From a virus: a DNA stretch of 64,000 nt. Below the pieces are notes generated by a model. It made no database searches, was not told the origin of the DNA, and saw only the letters and a list, made by a program, of their open reading frames with translations. The position numbers were made by a program, and so were the translations under genes. Location of the stretch: the IMG/VR virus record IMGVR_UViG_3300047388_000220, positions 1 through 64,000 of that record, one strand, 5' to 3'. Shown here one piece after another: positions 56,575-64,000 of the stretch. The stretch's first letter is position 1. Each line of letters begins with the position of its first letter.

Positions 56575-57303
56575 ATGGTCACTCTGAGTGGACAGAGCGT
56601 GATGCCCTCTCCTGAAAACATACCATACGGATTTTGTCACTGCGACTGTGGGCAGAAAACAACGGTGCCCACAGAAACCAATCGGTATAAAGGATGGACT
56701 AAAGGTGTTCCCCTTCTATTCCTGAACGGGCATTGTAATCGAATTACTCCTGTATTTGAGGCTGTTCAGCCGTTCAAGATTGACGGGGAACTGTGCAATT
56801 TCATCCCACTATCTAAGGGTCTCATCACCATCGTGGACGCCACTTTGTACCCATTCCTTATGCGATGGAAATGGTGCGCCAAGCAGTCAGCCACAGGCAA
56901 ACCTTTTTACGCAATTCGCAATCCTGACCGAAGAATCGGAGAAACAAAAGTAGTCCGCATGCACCGCGTTGTTGCCGGGATTGAGGACGATTCTATCTTT
57001 GTAGATCATCGCTTTCATAACACCCTTGACAATCGAGCTTCGCAATTGCGCACGTGCACCGTGCGCGAAAACAGCACGAATATGCTCAAGCACAACGACA
57101 ATTCAACAGGCTACAAGGGTGTGACTTTTGATAAAAGGCGCGGCAAATACGCGGCTCAGATTAGCTCGGCAGGCGTGTATTACTTCCTTGGCTATTTCGA
57201 TTCACCCCTAAAAGCCGCTCTCGCTTATGACGCAGCGGCCATTCGGCTGCATGGAGAGTTCGCGCATCTCAATTTCCCGAACAGAACGGAGCATGTGGCA
57301 TGA
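56575..57303 (+). CDS. HNH-AP2 homing endonuclease between groES and groEL, 242 aa
   Basis: Start at 56575 chosen because AGGAGG lies 9 nt before it; an upstream in-frame ATG lacks a ribosome site. I-P-Y-G-F-C-H-C-D-C-G-Q-K-T matches its paralogue at 10831-11499. It also has V-V-R-M-H-R-V-V and V-D-H-R-F-H-N-T-L-D-N (HNH) and an AP2-like end (S-T-G-Y-K-G-V, then F-A-H-L-N-F-P). It splits a gene pair that is normally adjacent, so it is an insertion. Confidence 0.9.
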   Translation: MVTLSGQSVMPSPENIPYGFCHCDCGQKTTVPTETNRYKGWTKGVPLLFLNGHCNRITPVFEAVQPFKIDGELCNFIPLSKGLITIVDATLYPFLMRWKWCAKQSATGKPFYAIRNPDRRIGETKVVRMHRVVAGIEDDSIFVDHRFHNTLDNRASQLRTCTVRENSTNMLKHNDNSTGYKGVTFDKRRGKYAAQISSAGVYYFLGYFDSPLKAALAYDAAAIRLHGEFAHLNFPNRTEHVA

Positions 57304-58901
57304 GCAGGCAAACGCTAAGCGGCAAAGAGTTACGATCCAAACTCCTCGAAGGTGTGAACATCCTTGCAAGCGCGGTAATTGCGACTTTGGGGCCGAAGGG
57401 GCGGACGGTGATCCTCGAACGTGACGCAAGGTGGCCGCCTGCGGTGACGAAGGATGGCGTGACGGTCAGTAAAGAGGTCCGCGACTTGGCCTGCCCCTAC
57501 GCCAACGCAGGCGCGCATCTGATCCGCGAAGCCGCATCGAAGACGTCAGATGATTCGGGGGATGGGACCACAACGTCTACCCTGTTGGCTCAAGTGATCT
57601 TCCAAAAGGGCATCGAGGCACTCGACGCCGGGGCCAACCCGGTCGCCTTGAATCGCGGCATCGCAGCGGCGGTCGCTGTCGTCGTGGAGCACATCAAGGC
57701 GATTGCGCAACCAGTTCAGGACGACGAGACTATCGCCCGCGTGGGAACTATCGCCTCAAACGGCGACCGCTCCATCGGTGAACTGATCGCCCTGGCCATG
57801 AAGCGGGTAGGCCGCGACGGAGTGATCACTATCGCTGAATCCTCCGACGCCGAGACCACGCTCCAGATCGTCGAGGGGATGCAGATCGACCGCGGCTGGC
57901 TGGCCTACCCATTCATCACGGATCCGGAGCGGCTCGAAGCGACCCTCCACGAGCCCTACATCCTACTCACCGAGCGCAAACTGTTTACCATGACTCCGGA
58001 GATTGACACCGTACTCGCCCAGGTGGGGCAGGCAGGCAAGCCGGTGCTGATCGTGGCCGGCGACTACGACCAGCCATTCGTTGTGAGCCTGATCCACAAC
58101 AAGCAGCTTGGCGTGCTGCACTCCCTGCCCGTCAAAGCGCCGGCATTCGGAGACCTGCGACGGGCCACGCTTGAGGATATGGCGACCGTTACCGGAGCCT
58201 ACGCCTTCACCGAGGACTGCGGGCGACCGCTGTCGAGCGTCACCATGGCCGACCTGGGGCGGGCGGTGCGCGTGACCTGCGGGCAGAATCATACCACCAT
58301 CGCCGGCGGATATGGCGACGAGCATGCCAAGGAATCGCGCATGACGCTGCTGCGGTCGCTGATTGAGGCGACAGAGAATGACCTCGATAAAGAGCGTCTA
58401 CGGCAGCGCCTGGCGCGGCTGGCGTCCGGTGTAGCTGTGATCCGGGTGGGAGCTGTGACCGAGGGAGAGATGCGGGAACGGCGGGACCGCGTTGAGGATG
58501 CGGTCTGCGCGACCAGGGCGGCTGTTGAGGAGGGAATAGTGCCGGGCGGGGGAAAGGCGCTGCTGTGCCAGCAAAGCGACCTCGATATATTCAAGGACAA
58601 GTTTAGCGGCGACGAGTTGGCCGGAGTTAGGATCATTCAACAGGCTCTTGAATACCCCGCACGGCAGATTGCGCTCAATGCTGGACTTGACGCGAACATG
58701 ATAATCACTAAATATGCGCGCGGAACAGGGCCTATCAACTGGGGATTCAACGCAGCCACGGAAACCTGGGAAGACTTGATTCAAACCGGCGTGATCGACC
58801 CCGCCAAGGTCGTCCGCTGCGCGCTGCAGAACGCCGCCAGCGTGGCAGCGCTGCTCCTGACGACAGAGTGCATGGTCGCGGAAATTCGGGAGAAGAAGTG
58901 A
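57300..58901 (+). CDS. groEL: GroEL-type chaperonin, 533 aa
   Basis: Full-length group I chaperonin. A-T-L-G-P-K-G-R-T-V and T-K-D-G-V-T-V-S-K-E-V (28-60) begin the ATP domain. S-G-D-G-T-T-T-S-T-L-L-A-Q at 86-98 binds ATP, and D400 in R-V-E-D-A-V-C-A-T-R-A-A-V-E-E-G (E. coli D398) is the hydrolysis residue. The apical region (R-G-W-L-A-Y-P-F) keeps hydrophobic positions. The usual Gly-Gly-Met tail is absent. It folds large proteins with the phage GroES, a probable service to the late virion proteins. Confidence 0.95.
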   Translation: MSRQTLSGKELRSKLLEGVNILASAVIATLGPKGRTVILERDARWPPAVTKDGVTVSKEVRDLACPYANAGAHLIREAASKTSDDSGDGTTTSTLLAQVIFQKGIEALDAGANPVALNRGIAAAVAVVVEHIKAIAQPVQDDETIARVGTIASNGDRSIGELIALAMKRVGRDGVITIAESSDAETTLQIVEGMQIDRGWLAYPFITDPERLEATLHEPYILLTERKLFTMTPEIDTVLAQVGQAGKPVLIVAGDYDQPFVVSLIHNKQLGVLHSLPVKAPAFGDLRRATLEDMATVTGAYAFTEDCGRPLSSVTMADLGRAVRVTCGQNHTTIAGGYGDEHAKESRMTLLRSLIEATENDLDKERLRQRLARLASGVAVIRVGAVTEGEMRERRDRVEDAVCATRAAVEEGIVPGGGKALLCQQSDLDIFKDKFSGDELAGVRIIQQALEYPARQIALNAGLDANMIITKYARGTGPINWGFNAATETWEDLIQTGVIDPAKVVRCALQNAASVAALLLTTECMVAEIREKK

Positions 58902-59377
58902 AACGATCAGAGATTACAACTCTAGGCAAACTACGCGCCAAAAGAGATGTGCTTGAAAAGAACATCAAGCGCATTGTAACTGCTGACCGACAGGCTAAAA
59001 GCCGCGCGTTCAGAACTCAGCAGAAAAAACAGATACTTACTACAATAAAGACCCTTGGAGGCGAAGAATCTTTCAAAGAGACGTACGGTCAAGGCGCGCG
59101 CATTGTTCGAAAACAGTATGTTGACGATGGATGCTCTCACACGCACGAGTGGCGGACCTATGAGAATGAATGTAAGTATTTAGGCGTTCATCCGAACATC
59201 GTCACGATCTTTTGCCAGCAACGTGGAAGATACCTATATAACGGTAAGAGGTACTGTGGTATCCATCTCAAGATGCTGTTTCGCATGCATCAATGTGGTA
59301 CATGCTCCAGTGAATCTCAACTAAGAGATCAGATAAAGCAATACGACACAAACGTTGAAGTGCGGGAGACGAGTTGA
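58898..59377 (+). CDS. hypothetical protein with GTG start, 159 aa
   Basis: GTG at 58898 overlaps the GroEL stop (GTGA). The first half is a Lys/Arg-rich helix (K-R-D-V-L-E-K-N-I-K-R-I-V). The second holds C-S-H-T-H-E-W-R-T-Y-E-N-E-C and C-G-I-H ... C-G-T-C pairs. The gene is noticeably more AT-rich than GroEL, hinting at separate origin. Not recognised. Confidence 0.5.
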   Translation: MKRSEITTLGKLRAKRDVLEKNIKRIVTADRQAKSRAFRTQQKKQILTTIKTLGGEESFKETYGQGARIVRKQYVDDGCSHTHEWRTYENECKYLGVHPNIVTIFCQQRGRYLYNGKRYCGIHLKMLFRMHQCGTCSSESQLRDQIKQYDTNVEVRETS

Positions 59378-59520
59378 ATATCTGCCGCCACTGCCGCCGC
59401 AAGATCATCTGGCGCGAACTAGCGCAAAGGTGGTTCCATGTTAAGAATATAAGTACCTTCTGCGATGGAACAGCCAAATCAACCGTAGCTGAACCGAAGG
59501 CCCTCGGAGGCCGATCATGA
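59374..59520 (+). CDS. small zinc-finger protein with TTG start, 48 aa
   Basis: TTG at 59374 overlaps the upstream TGA and the stop overlaps the next ATG, both by 4 nt. The product opens M-N-I-C-R-H-C-R-R-K-I-I-W-R and has a C-x2-C pair plus a later C. Rare start but strong coupling on both sides. Function unknown. Confidence 0.4.
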   Translation: MNICRHCRRKIIWRELAQRWFHVKNISTFCDGTAKSTVAEPKALGGRS

Positions 59521-60266
59521 CTAACTGCCCCACCTGCGGATCTCCCCAGCGCAACATACGTGACACGCTGCATACGGGATGGCAAACCCGTCTCTGTGGG
59601 GATAGATGGCATGAGGAGGAGAGGATGAGCGAGCTTTGTGACAATAGGGTCTACGTTGGGACTACGGGAGAGTCCTCTTGTGAATTACAGCGAGGGCACA
59701 AGGGAGACCATCGCCAAGGATCATTCGTATGGCCGCGCGACGTGATCGCGTCGGCGCACCAAAAGAAGCTTGCCGAGTTTGAAGCGGCAGGAATCAAGTT
59801 TCCCGAAGCACAGGGCGATAGTATCGAACGAGCAATGCGCGCATTCAACCGGGAGATGGACTTTGGCCCGATCTATCAAGACTGGCGTGCGGGCATGACC
59901 GCCGCCGCTAAAGAGATACGCGATGATGCGCCGTGCGGGAACGGATGGCATGAGGAGGAGAGGATGCAATTCGTAAGAAATCCAAGTGATTCGTTTGAGT
60001 GCGCCAAGTGTGGCGTTACCCAGTCTGCGCACTCATTAGCGTCGCCCGGCTGTGTCTGGGAGCCAAGATTGATAGGCAAGCCAGAACAGCAGGGCGACGT
60101 GATCGTGCGCGCCTGCAAAGTCTTCGGCGAAGTGTCTGATCACCAGAAGGGACTCGGAGCAGACCGCGACACTTGTGAACGCTTTGGCATGATCGCCGCC
60201 GCCAAGGTGCTGCTCGATGAGGTCCGGCGAAAGATGCTCAAGGTTATGGAGGACATCAATGTCTAG
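59517..60266 (+). CDS. hypothetical early protein with duplicated start-like segment, 249 aa
   Basis: C-P-T-C-G and C-G-D-R-W-H-E-E-E-R-M near the start recall short phage zinc proteins. The segment W-H-E-E-E-R-M recurs 113 residues later. Each copy sits on a repeat that includes a ribosome site and ATG (59605-59627 and 59944-59966), so shorter proteins beginning at 59625 or 59964 are possible. F-E-C-A-K-C-G-V-T-Q-S gives a second zinc ribbon. Role unknown. Confidence 0.5.
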   Translation: MTNCPTCGSPQRNIRDTLHTGWQTRLCGDRWHEEERMSELCDNRVYVGTTGESSCELQRGHKGDHRQGSFVWPRDVIASAHQKKLAEFEAAGIKFPEAQGDSIERAMRAFNREMDFGPIYQDWRAGMTAAAKEIRDDAPCGNGWHEEERMQFVRNPSDSFECAKCGVTQSAHSLASPGCVWEPRLIGKPEQQGDVIVRACKVFGEVSDHQKGLGADRDTCERFGMIAAAKVLLDEVRRKMLKVMEDINV

Positions 60267-60447
60267 AGAGATAGAGAGCAAGCCGGATTTCTATTGTGTT
60301 GATGCCGAAGCGGGGGCGAGATGTGAATGCACAATTCAATGCAGAGGATGCGCCAGAATCGTCGCCAGACGTGCTGTGGATCGGGAGCAGCCTCCAGACC
60401 TCAACGCCGAATGTTCGCCCGGTTCAGACTCGGACGCCCCAAAGTAA
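60259..60447 (+). CDS. last early gene: cysteine-rich protein, 62 aa
   Basis: ATG at 60259, overlapping the previous gene by 8 nt. C-V-D-A-E-A-G-A-R-C-E-C-T-I-Q-C-R-G-C-A-R is a dense cluster that may bind zinc. The gene runs 47 nt into the 3' end of the large terminase gene on the other strand, so the two arms collide here. No bidirectional terminator was seen. Confidence 0.45.
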   Translation: MSREIESKPDFYCVDAEAGARCECTIQCRGCARIVARRAVDREQPPDLNAECSPGSDSDAPK

Positions 60448-61942
60448 TCGGGCCTGAGTTGGCCGCGATCTCTTTCTCCATCCTCCAGCGCATCACCGCG
60501 ATCGAGCGCTGATCTACCCCGGCCTCGATTAGCTTCTGTATCTTCTCCTCGTTCACGATCTCCTCCGGCTTCTTGTCGCCGGTAAAGAACGTGTTTGTGT
60601 ATAGGTCGCAATCGAGGCAATCGTCTAACTCATCGCCCTTGACCTTGAGGATGGCGCCCGGCTTGTCTGGATCATGCTTTCGGCTGGTCAGCGATTCGAA
60701 GCTCCGCGGAACCATGTCGGTCAGAATGAATTCCCTCCGCGATAGTCTTCCGCTCAACGACTGCGCGTTGCCGATACTGTCCTTGGCTGCGCTCACGAGG
60801 GCCAGGTCGTATTGATCGAATACCGCCTGGATCAATTCGCGGTTACTCTTGCCGGTCCCGACGTGAGCATCCATCGCGGGGTCGCAATATCCGGTCACGA
60901 TCCTGGTCCGCCGGCCGTTGATCTCGCGAGAGAGGAACTTCCGGCCGATGTGGTGTGCGTACTCCTCTGAGGGCATCTTCCGTTCGATGTCCTCAGCTAT
61001 CTTAAACATGCGATTGCTTTCGTTCATGAAGTAGAGGCCGGTTGCGGCGGCCGAGTTTGAGAATCCGTAGTCCATGACGATCATGTGCTGATGCCACCAT
61101 TGCTCGCCGCACTCGGAGTACGGGAAGATGTAGCTCTCATTGAGGAACGGGAAGAAGGCGCCCTCGGTGTGGCACCAGCAGCCCTCGAGCAGTTTCTTCC
61201 GCACATCTGCGGTCTGCGAGAGTAGCATGCCCCGCTTGCGCTCGTCGTACATTGGATTCTCAGAGAGCTTCGCAGGAATGAAACAAGTGGTCAGCATGAC
61301 GGGGCCGTCGTCGCTGCTCCACCTTGCGCCGGCATAAACCGCGCACGGCTTGACCGATTTCTCAGGATGGCACACAGGACAATTCCCATTCAGGAAGAGG
61401 CGCATGAGCCAGGGCGTCGATGGGTTCGCGGTCAGGCGAATGCGGTCCCTGAGACCGTACTCCGGCGGCGTCGAGACCCATGGAAACAACTCGCGAACGC
61501 GCTTCTCTGTTTGGAATTGCGCTTCATCGATGCCGAGCCAGGAGATAGGCTTGCCGGTGTAGAGTTCAAGATCCTTGTCGGCCGCCATGTATCCCAGGCG
61601 CATGAGTGCGCCAGACGGGAAACGCCACAACTTGCCGCCGTCAGACTTGCGACCACCCAAAGGGAGATAGATTTTCTCCATCTCGTCCATGATGTTGGTC
61701 ATTTCGGTGTACGACTTCCGGAGCAGGATGCCGCGGAAATTGGGATTGTCGTACTCCTGGGCGGAGTCTGCGACAAGCACGTTGCTTTTGCCGCCGCCAG
61801 ACTGGCCGCCGAATAAGACTAACTGCGCGCGGCACTCGAGGAACGTCGCTTGCGCCTGGTTTACCGGCCTCCAGCCAGCGACCTCAGACAGATTCGCCGG
61901 GAGATCGACGAATCCGCGATCTTCTAAAAGGATTAGAGCCAC
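60401..61942 (-). CDS. terL: terminase large subunit, 513 aa
   Basis: ATPase domain: Walker A G-G-Q-S-G-G-G-K-S (45-53) and Walker B W-L-G-I-D-E (D139, E140), with L-T-A-N-P-S nearby. The C-terminal half is the RNase-H-like nuclease (M-I-V-M-D-Y-G-F-S-N, later T-G-Y-C-D-P-A-M-D-A-H-V-G), with acidic residues for metal binding. It packages DNA through the portal. Being the last gene of the late arm, far from capsid genes on this map, fits a circular genome. Confidence 0.9.
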   Translation of the reverse strand: MALILLEDRGFVDLPANLSEVAGWRPVNQAQATFLECRAQLVLFGGQSGGGKSNVLVADSAQEYDNPNFRGILLRKSYTEMTNIMDEMEKIYLPLGGRKSDGGKLWRFPSGALMRLGYMAADKDLELYTGKPISWLGIDEAQFQTEKRVRELFPWVSTPPEYGLRDRIRLTANPSTPWLMRLFLNGNCPVCHPEKSVKPCAVYAGARWSSDDGPVMLTTCFIPAKLSENPMYDERKRGMLLSQTADVRKKLLEGCWCHTEGAFFPFLNESYIFPYSECGEQWWHQHMIVMDYGFSNSAAATGLYFMNESNRMFKIAEDIERKMPSEEYAHHIGRKFLSREINGRRTRIVTGYCDPAMDAHVGTGKSNRELIQAVFDQYDLALVSAAKDSIGNAQSLSGRLSRREFILTDMVPRSFESLTSRKHDPDKPGAILKVKGDELDDCLDCDLYTNTFFTGDKKPEEIVNEEKIQKLIEAGVDQRSIAVMRWRMEKEIAANSGPITLGRPSLNRANIRR

Positions 61943-62497
61943 TTAGAAACTCTTCCAAGGGTCGTCCGGCTCTGCCTCGATTGTTGGCGAAGTATGCTGA
62001 ACGGGCCTTTGCGTGATAACTTGCCGAGTCTCGGTGATTTGGTGGGTCAGGATGATCTGCTCCGCCGGCCGGTAGATTCTCGGCGCCTCCTGCGGTGCAG
62101 GTCCGCTTGATGCGTCGGGGACGAAGTTGCCGTCCAGCAGCAGCCCAACCCGTTTGTACCCCATCTCGATTGCATTGACCTTCGGGGTGGCCAGGCTGGG
62201 GGTCGCCTCAAGTATCTTCCGCGGAATGGTGATGACCTGCTTCAAGTTGGAATCGAGCATTTCAACGTGGATAGTCCGCTTTTTGACGATCTGCTTGGCA
62301 AGCTCCGCCTCAATGGGCTGGCTGCGCCTGGTGATCTCATCGTGGACCGCCTTGCGTCGATAGAGCCAAGCACCATCTTTCGACGGATACCCAGCCTCGA
62401 TCGCTGCTTTGCCGATGTCGCGGCAGGAGATATAGGCGTCGACGAAGCGTAACTCCTGGGCTGAGAGGGGTAGAGCTATCTGCGGTTGTGTGTCCAT
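61943..62497 (-). CDS. putative terminase small subunit, 184 aa
   Basis: The ATG at 62497 directly follows the upstream stop. Residues 14-60 (L-R-F-V-D-A-Y-I-S-C-R-D-I-G-K-A-A-I-E-A-G-Y-P-S-K-D) form a helix-turn-helix like small terminases, followed by a helical oligomerisation region and a Pro/Gln-rich tail. It abuts terL without a gap. Such proteins select phage DNA for packaging. Assignment rests on context and this HTH. Confidence 0.7.
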   Translation of the reverse strand: MDTQPQIALPLSAQELRFVDAYISCRDIGKAAIEAGYPSKDGAWLYRRKAVHDEITRRSQPIEAELAKQIVKKRTIHVEMLDSNLKQVITIPRKILEATPSLATPKVNAIEMGYKRVGLLLDGNFVPDASSGPAPQEAPRIYRPAEQIILTHQITETRQVITQRPVQHTSPTIEAEPDDPWKSF

Positions 62498-62498
62498 T

Positions 62499-64000
62499 TT
62501 ACGCTCCGCCTCCGCCGGTTGCCGGTGCGGGCGCCTGGTCGGCCTGCCCCATGGCCTTGTCAAAGGCTGCCTGCATCTCGTCGCGCCTCCGGTCATCCAT
62601 GATTTTATCGATGTCTCGCTCGTGGCGGGCGAGAATTGGCTCAATCGCTTCCCGCTCGTCGGCGCTCGCCTTCTGCCATACGTTGAGCATCTGCTCGATA
62701 TGGCCATCCGCCGCCAAGCGGTTGAACGCGCGCGCGATCGGAACCTCGTCCGATTCCCGCTCCGCCCGGTTCACATCGCGGTCCGTGACCTTGCCCTCGT
62801 CGAGAAACCTGTCGATCAGTTTCTGGTCGATGTCATTGGTGCGGTACATGCGGACGATGGCGTCCATGGCTTTGTAGTGAGCATCCTGCTCCGCCGTCTT
62901 CGTCCCGGGCGGGCGGTTCTCCATGGAATACTCCCGCGCCGCATTCATGGCCGGCGAGTTCTGAATGTAGCTCGGGGCCCGCTGGAACCCCAGTTGGCCG
63001 AGAGCCATGTCGCCGGGGTGCTTCATCGCCTCCTGGAGCATCGAGCCGAGGCTATCCTCGGCACCGCGCTGCTCGAGTAGTTTGGCCGCACTTGAGAACG
63101 AGAACGGAATAAGTTGCTTGCCAGCCCACTCCGCCACTTCGCCAATCTGCTGGAACGCGGTATCGTCCTTGTGCCGGATCTCGGTCCCGTAGAAGTCCTT
63201 GTTCTGGAGCATCTCGGAGGTAGCCTCCCAGAGCGGGCCGAGCTTGTTGGCGACCGTGGTCAGTGGGCTGTGGCTGAAGGCGAACACATCTTTCATGTAC
63301 CCCGGGATGTTGAGATAGGTTCCGTCTGTATTCTTGAGATAGAAATAGTCTTTATACGTCTTGGGGCCCTCTCCGGTGCGCAGGTAGTTATAGCCTGCCC
63401 CGATGTATCCAACAGCCATCGGAAGCGCCAGAGCGAACGCCAGAGCCGGCGTAAGGCGTGGTTTCTTGCCCTGGAGGACACTGCCGGCGCCGCGGGCCAG
63501 TCCCTTCGATGCTTCGAACGCTTCCCGGTAACTGCCATAATTCCAGCCGACCGAGCGGGTTGCGACCTGGGCCAGATCGCGGACCGCCTTATTCCAGAAC
63601 AGATTCTCGTAAACCATCTGGCCGGCGCGGTTGTCTACCGAGTCCCATGCTTCATCGAGCCTTCCACGCAACTGCTCGTGCGTGATCCGGCCCTTGTCGG
63701 CCTCGTCGATGATGTCGTGCGCCATCCCGTAGAAGATGCCGAACTTCATCCGTGGCACATAGTATTCCATCACCGGTGAGATCAGCCCATGGAGCACGGC
63801 GCCGGGGGCCTGCGACAGCCCCTTGAGGATAGCGCCATTGCGGAACGAGTTTACAGCCTTACGGAATGGATGGATGGCGACCGTGTTCATCTTGGCCCGG
63901 CCGCCGGCGATGGCTACCGCTTCCGCCTCGCGCGCGAGTTTAGCGTACTTGCCTGGGTCAAGGTATTCCTGCATCAGTCGGTGGCCGTTGCGGACCGTGT
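62499..64000 (-). CDS. C-terminal part of a large, probably polyvalent (LPD38-like) protein (runs off right edge)
   Basis: The frame is open to the window edge and codons before the first ATG (63974) are also open, so the true start lies outside. It contains N-K-A-V-R-D-L-A-Q-V-A-T-R-S-V-G-W-N-Y-G-S-Y, then two hydrophobic segments (A-L-A-F-A-L-A-L-P-M-A-V-G-Y-I-G-A-G-Y) and charged helices at the end. This resembles the C-terminal region of giant phage proteins carrying the LPD38 domain. It may join the frame at 1-779. Confidence 0.6.
   Translation of the reverse strand, partial: TVRNGHRLMQEYLDPGKYAKLAREAEAVAIAGGRAKMNTVAIHPFRKAVNSFRNGAILKGLSQAPGAVLHGLISPVMEYYVPRMKFGIFYGMAHDIIDEADKGRITHEQLRGRLDEAWDSVDNRAGQMVYENLFWNKAVRDLAQVATRSVGWNYGSYREAFEASKGLARGAGSVLQGKKPRLTPALAFALALPMAVGYIGAGYNYLRTGEGPKTYKDYFYLKNTDGTYLNIPGYMKDVFAFSHSPLTTVANKLGPLWEATSEMLQNKDFYGTEIRHKDDTAFQQIGEVAEWAGKQLIPFSFSSAAKLLEQRGAEDSLGSMLQEAMKHPGDMALGQLGFQRAPSYIQNSPAMNAAREYSMENRPPGTKTAEQDAHYKAMDAIVRMYRTNDIDQKLIDRFLDEGKVTDRDVNRAERESDEVPIARAFNRLAADGHIEQMLNVWQKASADEREAIEPILARHERDIDKIMDDRRRDEMQAAFDKAMGQADQAPAPATGGGGA

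Overview
The window looks like most of the genome of a tailed dsDNA phage (Caudoviricetes), probably with a short-tailed, podovirus-like virion. It encodes a large terminase, portal, scaffold, major capsid protein, a chain of tail and putative internal virion proteins and a very large partial 'polyvalent-type' protein. No tape measure, tail tube, sheath or baseplate gene is recognisable. The DNA is GC-rich. Several late proteins carry Sec signal peptides ending in an A-x-A/G-Q pattern. I read this as a Gram-negative, soil-type host, possibly Acidobacteriota, but this is weak inference.

Layout: two opposed transcription arms meet in a divergent region near 39.6-39.9 kb. The late arm runs leftward from about 39.55 kb to position 1. 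In transcription order it holds a small exported protein, two PD-(D/E)xK-type nucleases, small proteins, five large exported spike/adhesin/hydrolase-like proteins (33.7-36.1, 32.8-33.7, 32.0-32.8, 27.7-31.4 and 26.3-27.6 kb) and an exported clan GH-A glycoside hydrolase (23.3-26.3 kb). Then come small proteins including a holin-like one, the portal (17.8-20.4), a GIY-YIG nuclease, a glycosyltransferase (15.7-16.8), the scaffold (13.9-15.6), a decayed cytosine methyltransferase, the major capsid protein (11.6-12.9), an HNH nuclease, connector/tail proteins (3.7-10.8) and internal-protein candidates (0-3.4). The same arm seems to resume at the right edge (64.0-60.4 kb) with the C-terminal part of a huge protein, a small-terminase candidate and the large terminase. 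The simplest reading is a circular or circularly permuted genome slightly larger than 64 kb, cut inside one giant gene.

The early arm runs rightward from 39.9 to 60.4 kb. It starts with tiny overlapping genes, many membrane-bound or exported (39.9-42.5). A good sigma70 promoter and a candidate pseudoknot leader then precede a replication module: putative initiator, partner protein, DUF5131 protein and an XRE regulator. Recombination functions follow (YqaJ exonuclease, RecT-like annealing protein, Rad50/SbcC-like ATPase), then a J-domain protein, a DnaB helicase, and a GroES-GroEL pair split by an HNH gene. I see no DNA polymerase, RNA polymerase, integrase, Mre11/SbcD partner or endolysin. 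Replication therefore probably uses the host polymerase, and there is no sign of integration.

Two features stand out. One is the run of seven late genes whose products begin with classical Sec signal peptides, three of them sharing a paralogous N-terminal module. The other is a folding set (GroES, GroEL and a J-domain protein) that could serve the large beta-rich virion proteins. At least nine free-standing homing-type or related endonucleases are scattered over both arms, often next to conserved genes.
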